Assembly: GCF_933775445.1 (NCBI RefSeq)
Contig: NC_065875.1
Span: forward strand, 8,693,001 to 8,757,000
Reading direction: 5' to 3'
DNA: 64,000 nt
Source of the DNA: Argentina anserina
Lineage: Eukaryota; Streptophyta; Magnoliopsida; Rosales; Rosaceae
Shown here: piece after piece, positions 38,100 to 50,700 of the stretch
Position numbering within the stretch: the stretch's first letter is position 1
Layout of the letters: the number at the start of each line of letters is the position of its first letter
Translations under genes and position numbers: made by a program
The notes under the pieces: model-generated
What the model was told of the DNA's origin: nothing
The model's input: only the letters and a program-made list of their open reading frames with translations
Database searches by the model: none

Positions 38100-39850
38100 G
38101 TAGTTATAGGTAAAACCCTTATCATCTATAATTCTACCGGATATTTAATATAATGTTTATATATAAGTCTTCATATCAATGAATAAAAAACAATGCTTCT
38201 CCATATTCTAATGTATATTACATTATCTTAGAATACGTTATCAGCACGTAGTTCTATCTTGTGCTTGATAGCTAAGAACCATAAACCATGAAAAAATTCC
38301 TTCTAAAAACAATATAGTAGGAGAAGACGAAAAAAACTAGAAAATCGAAACTTCAACTGGGCACCGACCCCCATCTTCTCTGATCTTCCTTGATCGGAAC
38401 CTCTTCCAGTCAAAGCAACCGGACGCACCCTAGTCCCGGCATCTGTGCCCAGACCCCCATTATCAATCTAGATCCGGCAAGACCCAGTGCCGCCCTGCAT
38501 CTCGTAGCACCGACGACACTTCTTCCCAGCCATATGTTTTCATTTTGGTAAAATTTATCACACGACGATATAAAATCGAATGGCGAGAGCCCCACTCTTT
38601 GTTTTTTTTTTGTGGCCAGGTGGTCTACCCGGCTTCCTCTTCATTTGAGCTGAATTTCCAATGATGGTTAAACCAAGTTTTGTAAGAGTAAGATTGGGGT
38701 TTTGCTTACCCACTACCAATGCTAGTCGCAGCTTCTTCGAGGAAACAATGGTTTCGCCCTTGTCTCCTCTGATTCGCGACACTGGTTGCCATTAATTGAT
38801 GCTAGTTGCCTCAATGGTGGTAATGCCTTGCAATTCATGGATATTTGCTTGTCGTCGATGAATAGGTAAATGTTGAAGCAAACTTTGTTTTTGCAGTTAA
38901 TTTTGGTCAAAATTGATAAGGACACCCATCAGTTTTGCGGGACAGTTACCACTGTTGTAGGAGTCTGATTTTGAATGAAAGATTGCATCTGAATATCCAA
39001 GGGGTGCGACAAAACCATTGCAATGCTTGCGTCTTTATAAGGAAGATGCGATCAAGACGTAAAAATACGAAAAATAACTCTCCTCTCTTCCCTCTCTTCT
39101 ATATTTCTGAGAAAACACAAAGTAAGTTTGCAAGAAGTTCTTGTTGGTGCATAAACAAGAACTTGATAGTTGTATCCTGCAAGATAGACGTCCATCAAGT
39201 ACACTAGTACGGGCGAATTTCTGTCTTAGGAGATTGCTACTGCAAGCCTCTATCAAACCATACAAGTCATTTTCCAATTCATCCTTCATATACAATTCTA
39301 ACCTTTCATGTATCAGTGTTTGATTAGTTATAAAAATTTTGAATAAGAAATGTTATTGTTATATAAATTTCAATTTGTTCTAAATTGCTGCAAATTCAAT
39401 TACTCTACTACTGTATGTATCAAGCAAAAGGATTGATCAGTATCTAATTGATACATTCATTGTAACATTCTAAGACAGCAAGTCATACTATGGATCAATC
39501 AATTGCTAGTGCGGTTAAGAACCACATTGAGCAGCCATTTGTGTTCAAGGGAGTGGACTTCAAACGATGACAGCAAAAGATGTTGTTTTACCTTACAACT
39601 CTGAATTTGGCACAAGTCATTACTGGAGAGGCTCCAGAAGTGCCAAAAGATGGTGATATCCCTACTGCAACACTTAAGGCTGCTGAGACATGGAACCAAA
39701 CTGAGTTTCTGTGCAAAAACTACATTCTAAATGCCTTGGATGATGCATTGTATGATGTTTACTCCTCATTCAAGTTAGTGTACCTTATATTAACTCCAAG
39801 GTTCAAAGATTATAGCTCCCAACAAACAAAATGAACATGTGGTTCTCCTG
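38100..39850 (+). mobile_element. 5' fragment of another copia element
   Basis: An LTR end near 38235 is followed by gttatcagcacg, the usual primer-site region of one plant copia group. A non-coding leader and a gag remnant (39490-39834) come next. The left LTR border and all of pol are missing; the fragment gives way to tandem repeats at about 39940. A Lys/Arg frame at 38558-38782 (minus) has a KRKPGRPPG AT-hook-like stretch, but it lies in this leader and is probably chance. Confidence 0.6.
39490..39834 (+). pseudogene. Copia gag (UBN2-type) with premature stop
   Basis: The ATG at 39490 opens a frame whose residues resemble the UBN2 gag domain of copia elements: FKGVDFKR[stop]QQKMLFYLTTLNLA, then WNQTEFLCKNYILNALDDALYDVY. 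A TGA at 39568-39570 stands where the family has Trp. The frame ends at 39834 without the zinc knuckle. Confidence 0.8.
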
Positions 39851-39941
39851 GAAAACCAATCGCAAAAGAATTGGGATCCATAGTTAGATCCAAAGTGGAA
39901 TCTGCAAATTTAAAGAATATGTGTTTATGATATTTTGAACC

Positions 39942-40545
39942 AGTTACATTTTTACTGAAATATATATAAATTCGTTGGTTGTCTCAATTTGGTGCCTTCA
40001 TCATAGTTATAGTAGACATCTTAAAGGTTATTTCAAAACTAGAATCATCTGGAAACAAGTTTTGTAGAATTAGTTATGATTTTCAAAAGTCACAGGTATG
40101 CTGCATAAAAGTTTCTGAAAAAAATCATATACATCAGTTACATTTTTATTAAAAACTGAACAAGTGTGTTAACAACTCAATTTGGTGTTTTCATGATAGT
40201 TCTATTAGACATCCTAAAGGTCATTTCAAAGTTAGAATCTACTAAAACCGATTTTCATAGAGTTATTTATGATTTTCGAAAGTCACAGGTCTGCTGCATA
40301 AAAGTTTCTGGGAAAAATCATATACATCAGTTGCATTTTTACTAAAAATTGAATAATTCGGTTAACAACTCAATTTTATGTCTTCATGATAGTTATAATA
40401 GACATCCTAAAGGTCATTTCAAAGTTAGAATCTCCTCAAAACAATCTTTATAAAATTATTTATGATTTTTCAAAAGTCACAGGTCTGCTGCATAAAATTT
40501 TCTAAGAAAAATCATATACATCAATTTCTTTGATTTCTCTACAAC
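39942..40545. repeat. Tandem repeat, three units of about 190-195 bp
   Basis: Units start at about 39942, 40134 and 40328 with cagttacatttttactraaa. Each contains catgatagttataatagaca, aaaggtcatttcaaag and cacaggtctgctgcataaaa. Copies are similar at most positions with small indels. The unit length is nucleosome-sized, as in plant satellites, but only three copies are present and no long array follows. Confidence 0.88.
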
Positions 40546-41178
40546 AATTTTCAATTAATAACTCAAGAAAGCTAGCAAATTGATTTGAACTCGGCTCGGG
40601 CCTCCGAGAGCCTCCTGTCAATTATTCAATAAGCTATCCAATCTTGTGAGCAGCCTTTTCGTTTATAATTCCACCCCTCTTTCTCAATCAACCCAACAAA
40701 TGAAAGATTAAACTCTTTTTAATCACCACTGATCCAGATATGAACATCTGTCAATTAAATTCTCAGGAAAAAAAACTTGGAATATAGATCGGCCTTTCTT
40801 TATACATGTATGTCATAACTAATTAATGGAGGATGTTTGATCACTATTTCTCTGCAATGATCAATTCTATCAGTAACCCTGAAAAACAATAGCCCTAGAG
40901 GGAAATTACAGAGTTGCAGGTGACGTTTCTTCTAATTGTTTGATTTTTCTTACATTCAATGTAACTTCACAAGCACATGGATATGTAGATCTACCAGAGA
41001 TATGGTGAAAAGGAGATTGGGGTCGTGAAAACCTACTTGAAAAAGAGATTGATACATACCTTTTAAACAAGTGAGAGATTCTAGTGTGATTCACCCCCTC
41101 AATTCATCTTCTCACCGCAGATCAACTCATCGGGGAAGCAACTCAGTTCACTTTTTGCCTTCATATTTCATCTTGAGA

Positions 41179-41210
<32 letters not shown>

Positions 41211-42317
41211 AATCAGACCACAAATTATTCATTTCAGCAATGACCCAAAGAAGAAGTTTATCTATGATTCTGATAAGAGAGAAGTGTTTGTGAATTAATG
41301 AGTTTTATGGAATTGATTGTGACATACTAGAAACCACCACCCACTATGTTAGTATGCACAAGAAGTGGGCAGTTATGTGGGTGAAGTTATATACATATGA
41401 GTTTTTTTATTTCTATGCAGATTTTAGCTTTTATCTTTTTGTCCTTGAATTATATTATCTCATTTTCGAATAACATATAGTCTAAAGGTCTTTATGTATT
41501 TTCACACACGTTTTGATTGATAAAGCTAGTTTTCTTTATTATAGTTTAGATTATAGAGAGTTGGACGTGGTTGATCTATTCTTATTGATGCCATATGACA
41601 AAATAAAATTCTGAAATATAATCCACATTGTACATATATGTAATTTAAATGTAACGTAGTTTTTAGATTTGGTTTTGGCTTTTGACTACATCGTTTGGAT
41701 TCGCCGTTAAAATGTTTCCGGTCATCGGCCGTCCGAGTGTCAAATTGGTCTGCTTTAAGAAAAAGAAAAAGAAAAAAAAGCTGTTTTTCAATATAAGAAA
41801 ACTCTGGCAAGACTTATAAAGTGGCCAGTTTGTTTCGAACACAACACACGAAGCGTGTCATGCTTGCCTGTTTCCCACAAACTCTTTAGTTGAAAAAGAC
41901 CCACAGTCACTTCCTTCTTAGATTTGACTCAAACTCGATCTCTCGTGCAATTTCCAAACTCGCTACATTTCTGGGTATCGTCTCCATGACTCTCTCTAGG
42001 GTTCTTCTCTGAATTCGGTCGCTCCCTTTTGGTTGGTGTTCTTTTTTCTTCTTCTTCCTCTTTTCTACATTGCCTTAATTCGTTACAACCGAGTTTCATT
42101 TTTTGTGTTTGAAGAAACTAATCACAAGTGCGATTAATTTATCAGTTCGTATGTTTTGCTTTTGGGTTTTTACTTGTTGGGTTTGCATGATTACTGTCAA
42201 TGTTTGATATTTTGTTTCAGAAATTTGAGATATCCCATATTAGTTTTTACTTTGATTCTTTGTTTGCATCGTATTCTTTAGGTGTAAAATTAAGTTTGCA
42301 AGTTCAAAGAATAGGGT
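40546..42317. other. 5' flank of the EDM2-like gene
   Basis: A (GA)n microsatellite lies at 41175-41210. No gene is seen up to 41800. From about 41900 the sequence has C/T-rich runs typical of plant 5' UTRs. A 5' UTR intron is likely between about 42010 and 42220 (acceptor tttcag at 42217-42222), but this needs transcript evidence. Confidence 0.45.
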
Positions 42318-45300
42318 ATGGCATCGACAGAGGAGACCAAGTATCGACCATATTCGGTTTCGGAGTACCATTTTGTGGATGAAAAGGCTGAATGTGTTTC
42401 ATTTCATGTATTGCCCCTTCAATGGAGTGATGGTGAGAGACAGGGCGGCGAGAAAGTAAAGATATTTCTGCATGGAACTGCTGATAATGGATTCCAGATT
42501 ATATGCAAGCATGTTATTGCTTGGAAGTTTGACATCTCAAGTGAAGAACCTGAGATATTGGTTCTGTCGGAGGGAAATAGTTGGATTAAGCTTGGGAAGC
42601 CGAGGAAGAGCTTCGAGGACACTGTTAGGTCTATCTTGATAACAGTGCACTACATTCACTATGTGACGAGGAATCCTGAAAAATCCGTAGAATCTGCGTG
42701 GAATCACCTGTCTGAAGTTTTCAGGTAGCTTGCAAAAAACTTGGAAAGATTTTATGCTTGTGTTTTGTAGCGCAGAGTTTGATGCTTAGCTCAATTGTAG
42801 GTTTTATGCGGTCAAGCCTTCTCAGAGGGACCTAGTGGATCACATGCCTCTTATCAGTGATTGTGTCAACAGATATTGTGGCTTAGAGGAGTCCAAGGTG
42901 TGTCTAACTTCTTTTGTTATCGTTGATACTGTAATTCACAATTAGACAGTGTCTATCAAGTTGTTATCATCATCTACTTTCAGATTATTCATAAAATGTT
43001 TATCAACTTTACAATACAGATTATTTTGTCGTCTTTGTTTTGCTCTTGAATGAAAGTTTGCTTATAGTTGTTCCTGCCAATGAGAGACTGGGTTGAAATT
43101 CAATGTATTACATCCGTAGTTTACAACTTATACAAGATGCTACTTTCAGTTAGATGAAATTTAGGATGAAAACATGAGCAAAATAAAATTTTACCTTATA
43201 TTTGCTATCCAGAGCACAGGGTATAGTGCGTATAGTTTGTCAATTAGTTGCTCAGCTATATTGAAAGTGTTACAACTCCCTTAGAGTTTACAAGGGTTGT
43301 GGCCTGATATAAGTATGGAAAATTGCTCATCAGGCCAAATCCTATGAATTGTTTTCAGTAGAGTAGTGATTGGCAGATTGCATACTGTATATTGTTGTTT
43401 TCTGTTGAAAAGGGTGGGTGCTATATCATTCATTGCAAATTTGCAGTGAACCAATAAGTTGTTGCAAAAACGTATCAAACCTTGTGAAGATAAAAAAAAA
43501 ATATATATCTCCAAATCTATATGGAAGCTTACTGATTTACTCTTATCATGAACTGAAGAGATTGAGTTTAACTTTGTCAAAACATCTAACTTTTTTTTTT
43601 CATACATTTGTGTCATCTGTGTGTTACTTTTTACTAGGCTGTCATGTCCTGTTATCTTATCCTTTGACTATTTATATTGATGTCTATGTATAGTTCTGTT
43701 AACTGCAATGAAAACTGAGACAAATTCAAAAGAAAACGAAACAATGAGAACTCATGTTATAACTTGTACACAGTTCTTGGCCAAACTTTTAGAAGAGAAG
43801 ACAATGAAGAGGAAACTCTCTGATGATGTAAGATTCTCTTGCTTTTCTTTTCATAATTTGTTTTGGTACGCTTTGCCTTTGAAGCATCATTTGTGGGCTT
43901 ATTTTGTTTCCAACATTTTGGATTTTCAGGATGCAGATGCTAGAAACAAGCTCAAACTTATCATTGATGATAAAAAAGATGATAAGAGTGATGATGCAGA
44001 CGATAAGGATAATGATAACCTGTTTGGCGAAGTTTGTGCTTTATGTGATGACGGTGGCAAGATCACTTGGTATGTTACTGTGAAAAATTCTTAAAGCTAC
44101 TCTATATACATATATGATATATTTGTGGTGTGAATATTAGTTATGCTTTGATGGCAGTTGTGAAGGGGGCTGCCTAAGGTCCTTTCACGCAACAGAGGAG
44201 GCGGGTGCAGGATCTTTTTGCAAGTCTCTTGGGTTTAAGCAGAATGACATTGCTGTATGCTCTGATTATATGTTGACTTTGTATATCTTTTTTATATTTG
44301 ATTGTTACTGTCTTGATCATGAGTTAATCACAACAACATTTGACATTGGTAGGGGATGCAAAATTTCTACTGCAAGAACTGTGAACATAAACAGCACCAG
44401 TGCTTTATTTGTGGGAAGCTAGGCTCCTCGGATAAGTCCTCAGGTGCTGTTGAGGTATGCGTTTGCCGCAGTAAAATGAACTGCTGTTTTTATGCTGCTG
44501 GATGAACTGACAGTCTGCCACTTGGTTATATTTCTTATTTTTTCCAAAGGATGGCAAATTTGTTAAATGTGTTAACAAACACTTCTAGACATGGACTACT
44601 TTTAAAGTGAAGGAAATGTTCTTAATATATTTCCTCTTACCAATTAAATGAGCAAATTTTGCCTTTTCTTCTGAGTTTATTTTAGTCTTTTTTTGTGATA
44701 CGTCTGTATTATCATTGATTTAGTGCATCTCACTCCTGTGTAATGCAAATTTTCTGTACATAGACTACATACTGTAGTCATGTACAATTTCAGGTCTCTG
44801 ATTGAATTTTACTTGACTGACTTGAGTTTTATCTATCTACGACCAAAACTTATGTTTCTTGGTTGAAAATTTTGACCTTTGCCTCTTTTTTGTCTCCCCA
44901 CTATCCTGGTCAGTCAGAAATTGTCAGTCCTTTATTTCCTGCCTTTCATATATTATTACTACATGTTTATGAGTATTGTATTTTCAACTTCTTTTAGGTG
45001 GTTTCCTGTGTAGCCCAAAACTGTGGTCGATTTTACCACCCATATTGTGTTGCAATATTACTCAGCCTAGAAAATGGAGTTCCTGCTGAAGAACTTGTGA
45101 GAAAGATTGCTGGTGGGGAGTCTTTTACTTGTCCAATTCATAAGTGCTTCATTTGTAAACAAGGAGAAATTAAGAAGGATAGGCAGTTACAATTTGCTGT
45201 GTGCATGCGTTGTCCAAAGTCATACCACAGGAAATGCCTACCTAGGTACTTTTGAGATGTTTTCTTCTGTTTCTATTCTAATATGCTGTCTTGTCATGAT

Positions 45301-47085
45301 TTGTTTGTCTACATCGTGTTGAGAGTGATCCTTGAACTGCTTGTATCAGGGAGATTGCTTTTGAAAATCAAGGAGAAATGCTAGAAGGGAGATCAATAAC
45401 AAGAGCTTGGGATGGTCTATTACCAAACCGTATACTCATACATTGCACGTAAGTAATATTTCCTTGGATGTTCTATTTTTATTTATTGTTTGTGGGATGT
45501 AACATTTTGAATTGTTTTGCTTTTGATCAGAAATCATGATATAGATATTGAAATAGGAACTGTAGGAAGGGACCACATAAAATTCCCTGATGTCAAACAG
45601 AATACGAGCACCTTCAACAAGAAGACTATTTTGGAAGAGAAGTGGAAGCCAATAACAGAATTCCTTGTAGATGGAGACAAAGTTGTGTCTAAGAGAGATA
45701 ATTCCTTGGAAAATTCACATGGGGGAAAAGTTGGTTTCATAAAAAAACCATTTGTTAAAAACAAGAAGACCAGGGATCTGACGTCAGACCAGAAACCTGT
45801 GTCTAAGGAGATCAATTCTTCTTCGGAAGAATCAGTTGGGCAAAGAAGTGATCCTGTACGATCCAAACTAGTGAAGCAGAAGCTTTCTTCAGTTAAAAAG
45901 GCGAAGACTATTTTAAATGGGAAAACTATCGTTGAAAAGAAAGAGGGCCCATTGGCATCAACGGTTTCTGTGTCGAAGAGGACAGCTACTTCCTCTGAAG
46001 GATTATTCAGAGCAGGGAGTGCTCCTACAGTATCGAAGGAAAAAGAGAATCCATCTTTTTTTGAAGAGAAGTGCAATAAGCCTGTAAAAAAGAAAACTAT
46101 TGTTGAAGAGAAGAGGACACTGACATCAGAGTCCCTTGTTGATAAAGACCCAGCTGTATCTGGAAAGAATAATCCTTCCTTGAAAGAATTGTATAGGGAA
46201 ACAAATGCTTCTATAACTTCCAATAAAAAGCAGAAGCCATCACCTATCCAAGAGAAGATTAGTCTTGTAGAAGAGAAGAGGAAACTGACATTAGAGCTCA
46301 CTGTAGATGGACATGCTCTATCTAAGAAGGAAACTGCTTTGGAAGAATCATTAAGTGTGATTGCTTCAACTTCGGCTGTGAAACTGTTCAGTAACAAAAA
46401 TATGTCGTTGGGTATCGAAATTTCAAGAATGGTGAAACAAAATAGCTTACTGAAAAAAAAACTCCAAATGGAGTCGGAGAAAATCAAGACCTCACTGTGT
46501 GATGAGCTATTTTCTTCAATGGAGTCAGAGCAGGTGAAGCTCGGAAACCTGGATACACCTGATGCTAATACAGCTATTAAGATATGTGGCAATGATGGAT
46601 ATCAGCATCCTAACACCAGAAAGTCCTGTTTGCACTGTGTACCTGCTAATGGTCAAATCCAATCCAACATTCCTGATAATGCCGGCAGAAGGTGCACCAT
46701 GAGCAAAGATGAGCCTTGTTCAAGATTTACCAGCTGTGGGTCTGGCAATGAGAAGGGGTACAATAGAGAGAACTATGGAAGACCATATTTAATTGGGACG
46801 AAACAGAAAACAGAATTTGACATAGCTTGCATTAGAGGGAAGCAGAATCCTGTTTTTTCCAGCAACGATCTAGCGGGTCAAAATTCAATAAGTAATCATA
46901 ATAGAACGTTGTCGTCTACATTTTACAGCCATATAGGTCCTGTTGTTGTCTCGTTAGCCAATATTAACAGATTGGCTATGTCACCAGATGCAACTAAATT
47001 GGTTGATCCAACAGCCCTGGGTTTCGCTCCTGGTCCTCACTTGAACTTTTCACTACAGAATTCAGCTGGTTGGTTTGATGAGTAG
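42318..47085 (+). CDS. EDM2-like: EDM2-like PHD-finger protein, short form lacking the methyltransferase-like part
   Basis: EDM2 is a nuclear chromatin protein that shapes H3K9 methylation and poly(A)-site choice at genes with intronic transposons, including disease-resistance genes. Exons: 42318-42724, 42801-42897, 43774-43827, 43930-44069, 44158-44254, 44353-44454, 44998-45245, 45350-45448 and 45531-47085, all in phase, 932 aa. The N-terminal block VKIFLHGTADNGFQ and PRKSFEDTVRSILITVHYIH is EDM2-specific. An acidic Asp/Lys stretch (about 198-218) precedes Cys/His-rich PHD-type modules at about 222-265, 272-330 and 345-382 (ending FAVCMRCPKSYHRKCLP). After that a single 1.55-kb exon encodes a Lys/Ser-rich region with repeated KTIVEEKR-type units, then ends LGFAPGPHLNF…NSAGWFDE, resembling the C-terminal zone of EDM2. 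The usual middle part with the methyltransferase-like fold is not seen; Arabidopsis EDM2 is about 1,300 aa. Functional paralog or decaying copy cannot be decided here, but the frame is fully open. Confidence 0.88.
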
Positions 47086-47703
47086 TTCCATAGTTTAGTG
47101 GACTCTTTGGTGGATTGTACAAGGTCTTTAAAAGGCTACATGTATTGGTTACTCAAATGGCTCTTTACATTTTCATTCTCATCTGCTTTCCAAAAATTTT
47201 TTTTTTTTGGCTCCTTGCTTGCTATAAGATTACTAAGGTGGGTGCTATCACTGCTATGCCTTAGTTAGCTTCGTAAACTTGATCATTACTGTCGGGAGTC
47301 GGTTCATGCAGTTGAGAGTCAGTGCTCTTGTACGTACCCATGGCCATGGGGCTGGAGAGCCATTGGGAGTTTTAGCTCAAACGGTTTTTGTTTCAACTGA
47401 GCAGTGTGGTGGACAGCAGGTTCCTCAGTGATACAGTATCCATTGTCCCTTGACTAAATGCATACACCATAATAGTACTAAGCATGGAGGGAAACAGATA
47501 ACAATCAGAAAACACCAGGAAAGTGGAATGATCAACCAGGCGACTACATTATTTGAATTAGTGAATAGTGATTAGTCTGTCAATTTACACTTAGCAGTAA
47601 AGGGTGACACATTCTATATATGCTATTTTTTGTTGGTATCATTTTGTATATCATATTGTATCAGATGATGATCTTGCACAATAATGGATATATACATGAT
47701 TTA
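47086..47703. other. Convergent intergenic spacer
   Basis: 618 bp between the stop codons of the EDM2-like gene (plus) and ATG18b (minus). It must contain both 3' UTRs, so the transcripts could overlap. No other feature is seen. Confidence 0.6.
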
Positions 47704-50700
47704 TCACAAGCTGATGGCATCATCTAATATGACATTAAGCAGCTTAAATTCACGCTCCAAACTCCACACGAACACATTTTGATTGTTGATGCTTAAGTTG
47801 TATTCCTGGAAGTACCCATTGAACGTGATAATAGAAATGGTGGCCCTGAAAAAGAAAAGTGCAAGCGATAAGAATTTGAGCCAAAAAAATATTCTAAATT
47901 GTATTAAGACAGCTTTGGAGCAAAGATTAGACTCAAGTTTAACTTAAACAATCGAGTAGAACTACACCACTACTCCACAAAAGTACATCTTTACTTAAAA
48001 CTTGGGGAATGGCTTCTGCAATCTATTTTGGTCATTCAGAGCAATGAATGGATCACAATCTAGACAGACAAACATTAGACATGGTACCTCCGATAATCAT
48101 TCATGGAACCCTAGTTCTATTTATTGATCCAAAAATACCATTCACTACTCTGCACACGCCACATGAATATTGTTTTACCAATTTATTATCATTCAGCACT
48201 CAATTAAAGTGATTCCTAAAAACAAAAGAATTTAATTAAAGTGGCCAAGCCAGAAAACCAAAGTTATAGAAAGGGATGGGAGGGGCACAATTCGTAAACA
48301 CATGACTCGAGTTATAAATTCATGCATAAGAACCAGTAACTAACCGACAGGCCACTATATCTGAAGTCGATGAATCAGCAACCTTCTCAACCTTACGAAT
48401 TACTGCATAGCTGTAAAATATAACAAAGAAGAATTAAAAATCAAAACAAAGAAAAGAAAGTAGCTGCTTTTATAAAATTCCGGGCAAAAAGAGAACATTG
48501 CATGAATAAATAGAGACGTCTGAGTTGCAAAAAACCAGGTATCTCGTGCTTAACAATATCACTGATCAGGATCCATAGTACAAATAGAGATTCATAACCA
48601 GAAATCAAGGACTGGATTTTTATAAATTAACATACTTGTCAGACTGGAAAGAAGTTTATAATTCCAAACCAACAACAAAATAGTCATTTGTAAAATGCAT
48701 TCATATTATTAGTACTCATCACTTTATTTAATAGCAACAAATGTGTTTGGGCTTCTTATTACTCTTGGTACTATTAGAGTGATTCCCTCTGATTCCCAAA
48801 TCAAGAGTGATTCACCTCTCCTAATTGAATCCTGATTATATGCAATCAACATTAATGTATTTATCTAAGTTTAGGAATGTCAATCATCTCAGTTAGGAAT
48901 GTCAATCATCTCAGTTAGAAATGTTATTCATTGTAATTATATTTGCAGCACTATATATGTGTATCAAATTGTATTCATTCAGATCAATGGAAATCATTTT
49001 CTACATGGTATCAGTAGTTTAGGTGTTTATCGATCCTTCTTCCCTTCTTGTTTCATCCCAAACCTTTCATACTCAATCCTCCAAATCATTCTGATTCTTC
49101 CCTTCCTATGGCTCTACTCATGTACCACAATAGTCATACCAGCTCCCTATCACGGCAACAACAATATTTTGTCCCTCCCTCAAGAATTGTGATGCCACAA
49201 ATGCACAACATAGTCAACCCCTTTGCTTCTCCTCCTTGGGTAGTGTGTCATGAATTTTATGGCCCTCAATGGTGTCCTAATTGTCACTCTAACCATCATG
49301 AGTTGTCTCACTGTCCACACCGATATTCCGGCCCAACCACTATCTCACCATTTGCTGGCCTTCACTCTGTTGCCGAGCCTACTTGGTACCCCGACACTGG
49401 TGCGACTCATCATATGACAGCCATGCCTGTCAACAATCCTCAATTGTATGGTGGACCTCATGATGTATATATGGGTAACGGAGACTCCATGTCTGTTTCC
49501 CACACTGGTAGTCTCCCATTGTCATTGGGCACTTCTAATTTTTTTCTCCAAAATGTCTTTCGTATTCCTTCAATTCGTAAAAATCTTTTGTCTGTCGCTC
49601 GTTTCACCAAAGATAATCTTGTTTTCTTTCTTTTTGCCCTCGATTATTATCAAATATATTGCTTACGAACTGGCCGCCTCCTGTTTCAGGGTCCTTGTCA
49701 AGATGGTCTTTATCCTCTCAAGTTATCTAGTGTCTCCACTCCTCATGCCCTAGCTTCTGTTCATTCCTCAATATGGCACAATCGTTTGGGTCAGTTATTG
49801 GATCCAAAATTTCTCCTGGTTCTTTTTGTACTCAGTGTGCACTTAGCAAGTCTCAGAAATTATCTTTTCCATCTCATACTAACTCTGTTTCCTCTCTTTT
49901 TGCTATTATTCATAGTGATGTGTGGCAATCCCCTACTGTCTCTGTAAGTGGATTTAAATATTATGTCCTCTTTACAGATGAATACTCCCGTTATACCTGG
50001 CTTTATCCTATGCGTCGGAAGACTAAGTCCTCGCCCATTTTCAGACTTTGGTTGCCATGGTTCGAAATATTTTCAATGGTTCCATCAAATATCTCCAAAA
50101 TGATAATGGAACTGAATATGTCAATCAAGCCTTTTCTCACTATTGTACTTCCTTAGGCATCCAACAACGATTTTCTTGTCCATATACTCCTGAACAAAAT
50201 GGTCTTACTGAGAGGAAACATCGTCATATTGCTACAGTGGCCCGTTCCTTACTCCTTACCTCTGGCGTTCCTCAAAATCTTTGGGTTGAGGCTATTTTGA
50301 CCTCTGTGTACCTCATTAATCTTCTTCCTACTCCTACACTCAACTGGGACACTCCTCACTTTCGTGTGTATGGTCATTCTCCCTCTTATTCCTCTCTTCG
50401 CGTTTTTGGTTATTTGTGTTTTCCTCATTTAAGTTGTTCTCCTTCCAATACGTTGTCTAATCGGAGTCTTGAGTGTCTTCCTTGGGTATAGTCTTCACCA
50501 CAAAGGTTATCGATGTCTAGATCCCAAAACAAATCGAGTTTATGTGTCGCGTCATGTTTTATTTAACGAAACAAGTTTTCCCTACAAAGGGGTGCAAGTA
50601 CAATTGCCATCATCTTGGGTTGATATTGAATTCACTCCGTTACATAATTCCAGTCCAATTACACCTCCGCAGGCCATCCTGCCGAGCCAAGGCTCATTAT

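Noticed and set aside
38558..38782. Small basic frame with an AT-hook-like KRKPGRPPG stretch
   Set aside because: It sits antisense in the leader of a copia fragment, with no second hook or PPC domain, so it is probably chance.
45534..46592. 352-codon open frame on the minus strand
   Set aside because: It is the antisense shadow of the EDM2-like last exon, whose Lys/Ser/Glu codons avoid stops on the other strand. It matches no family.
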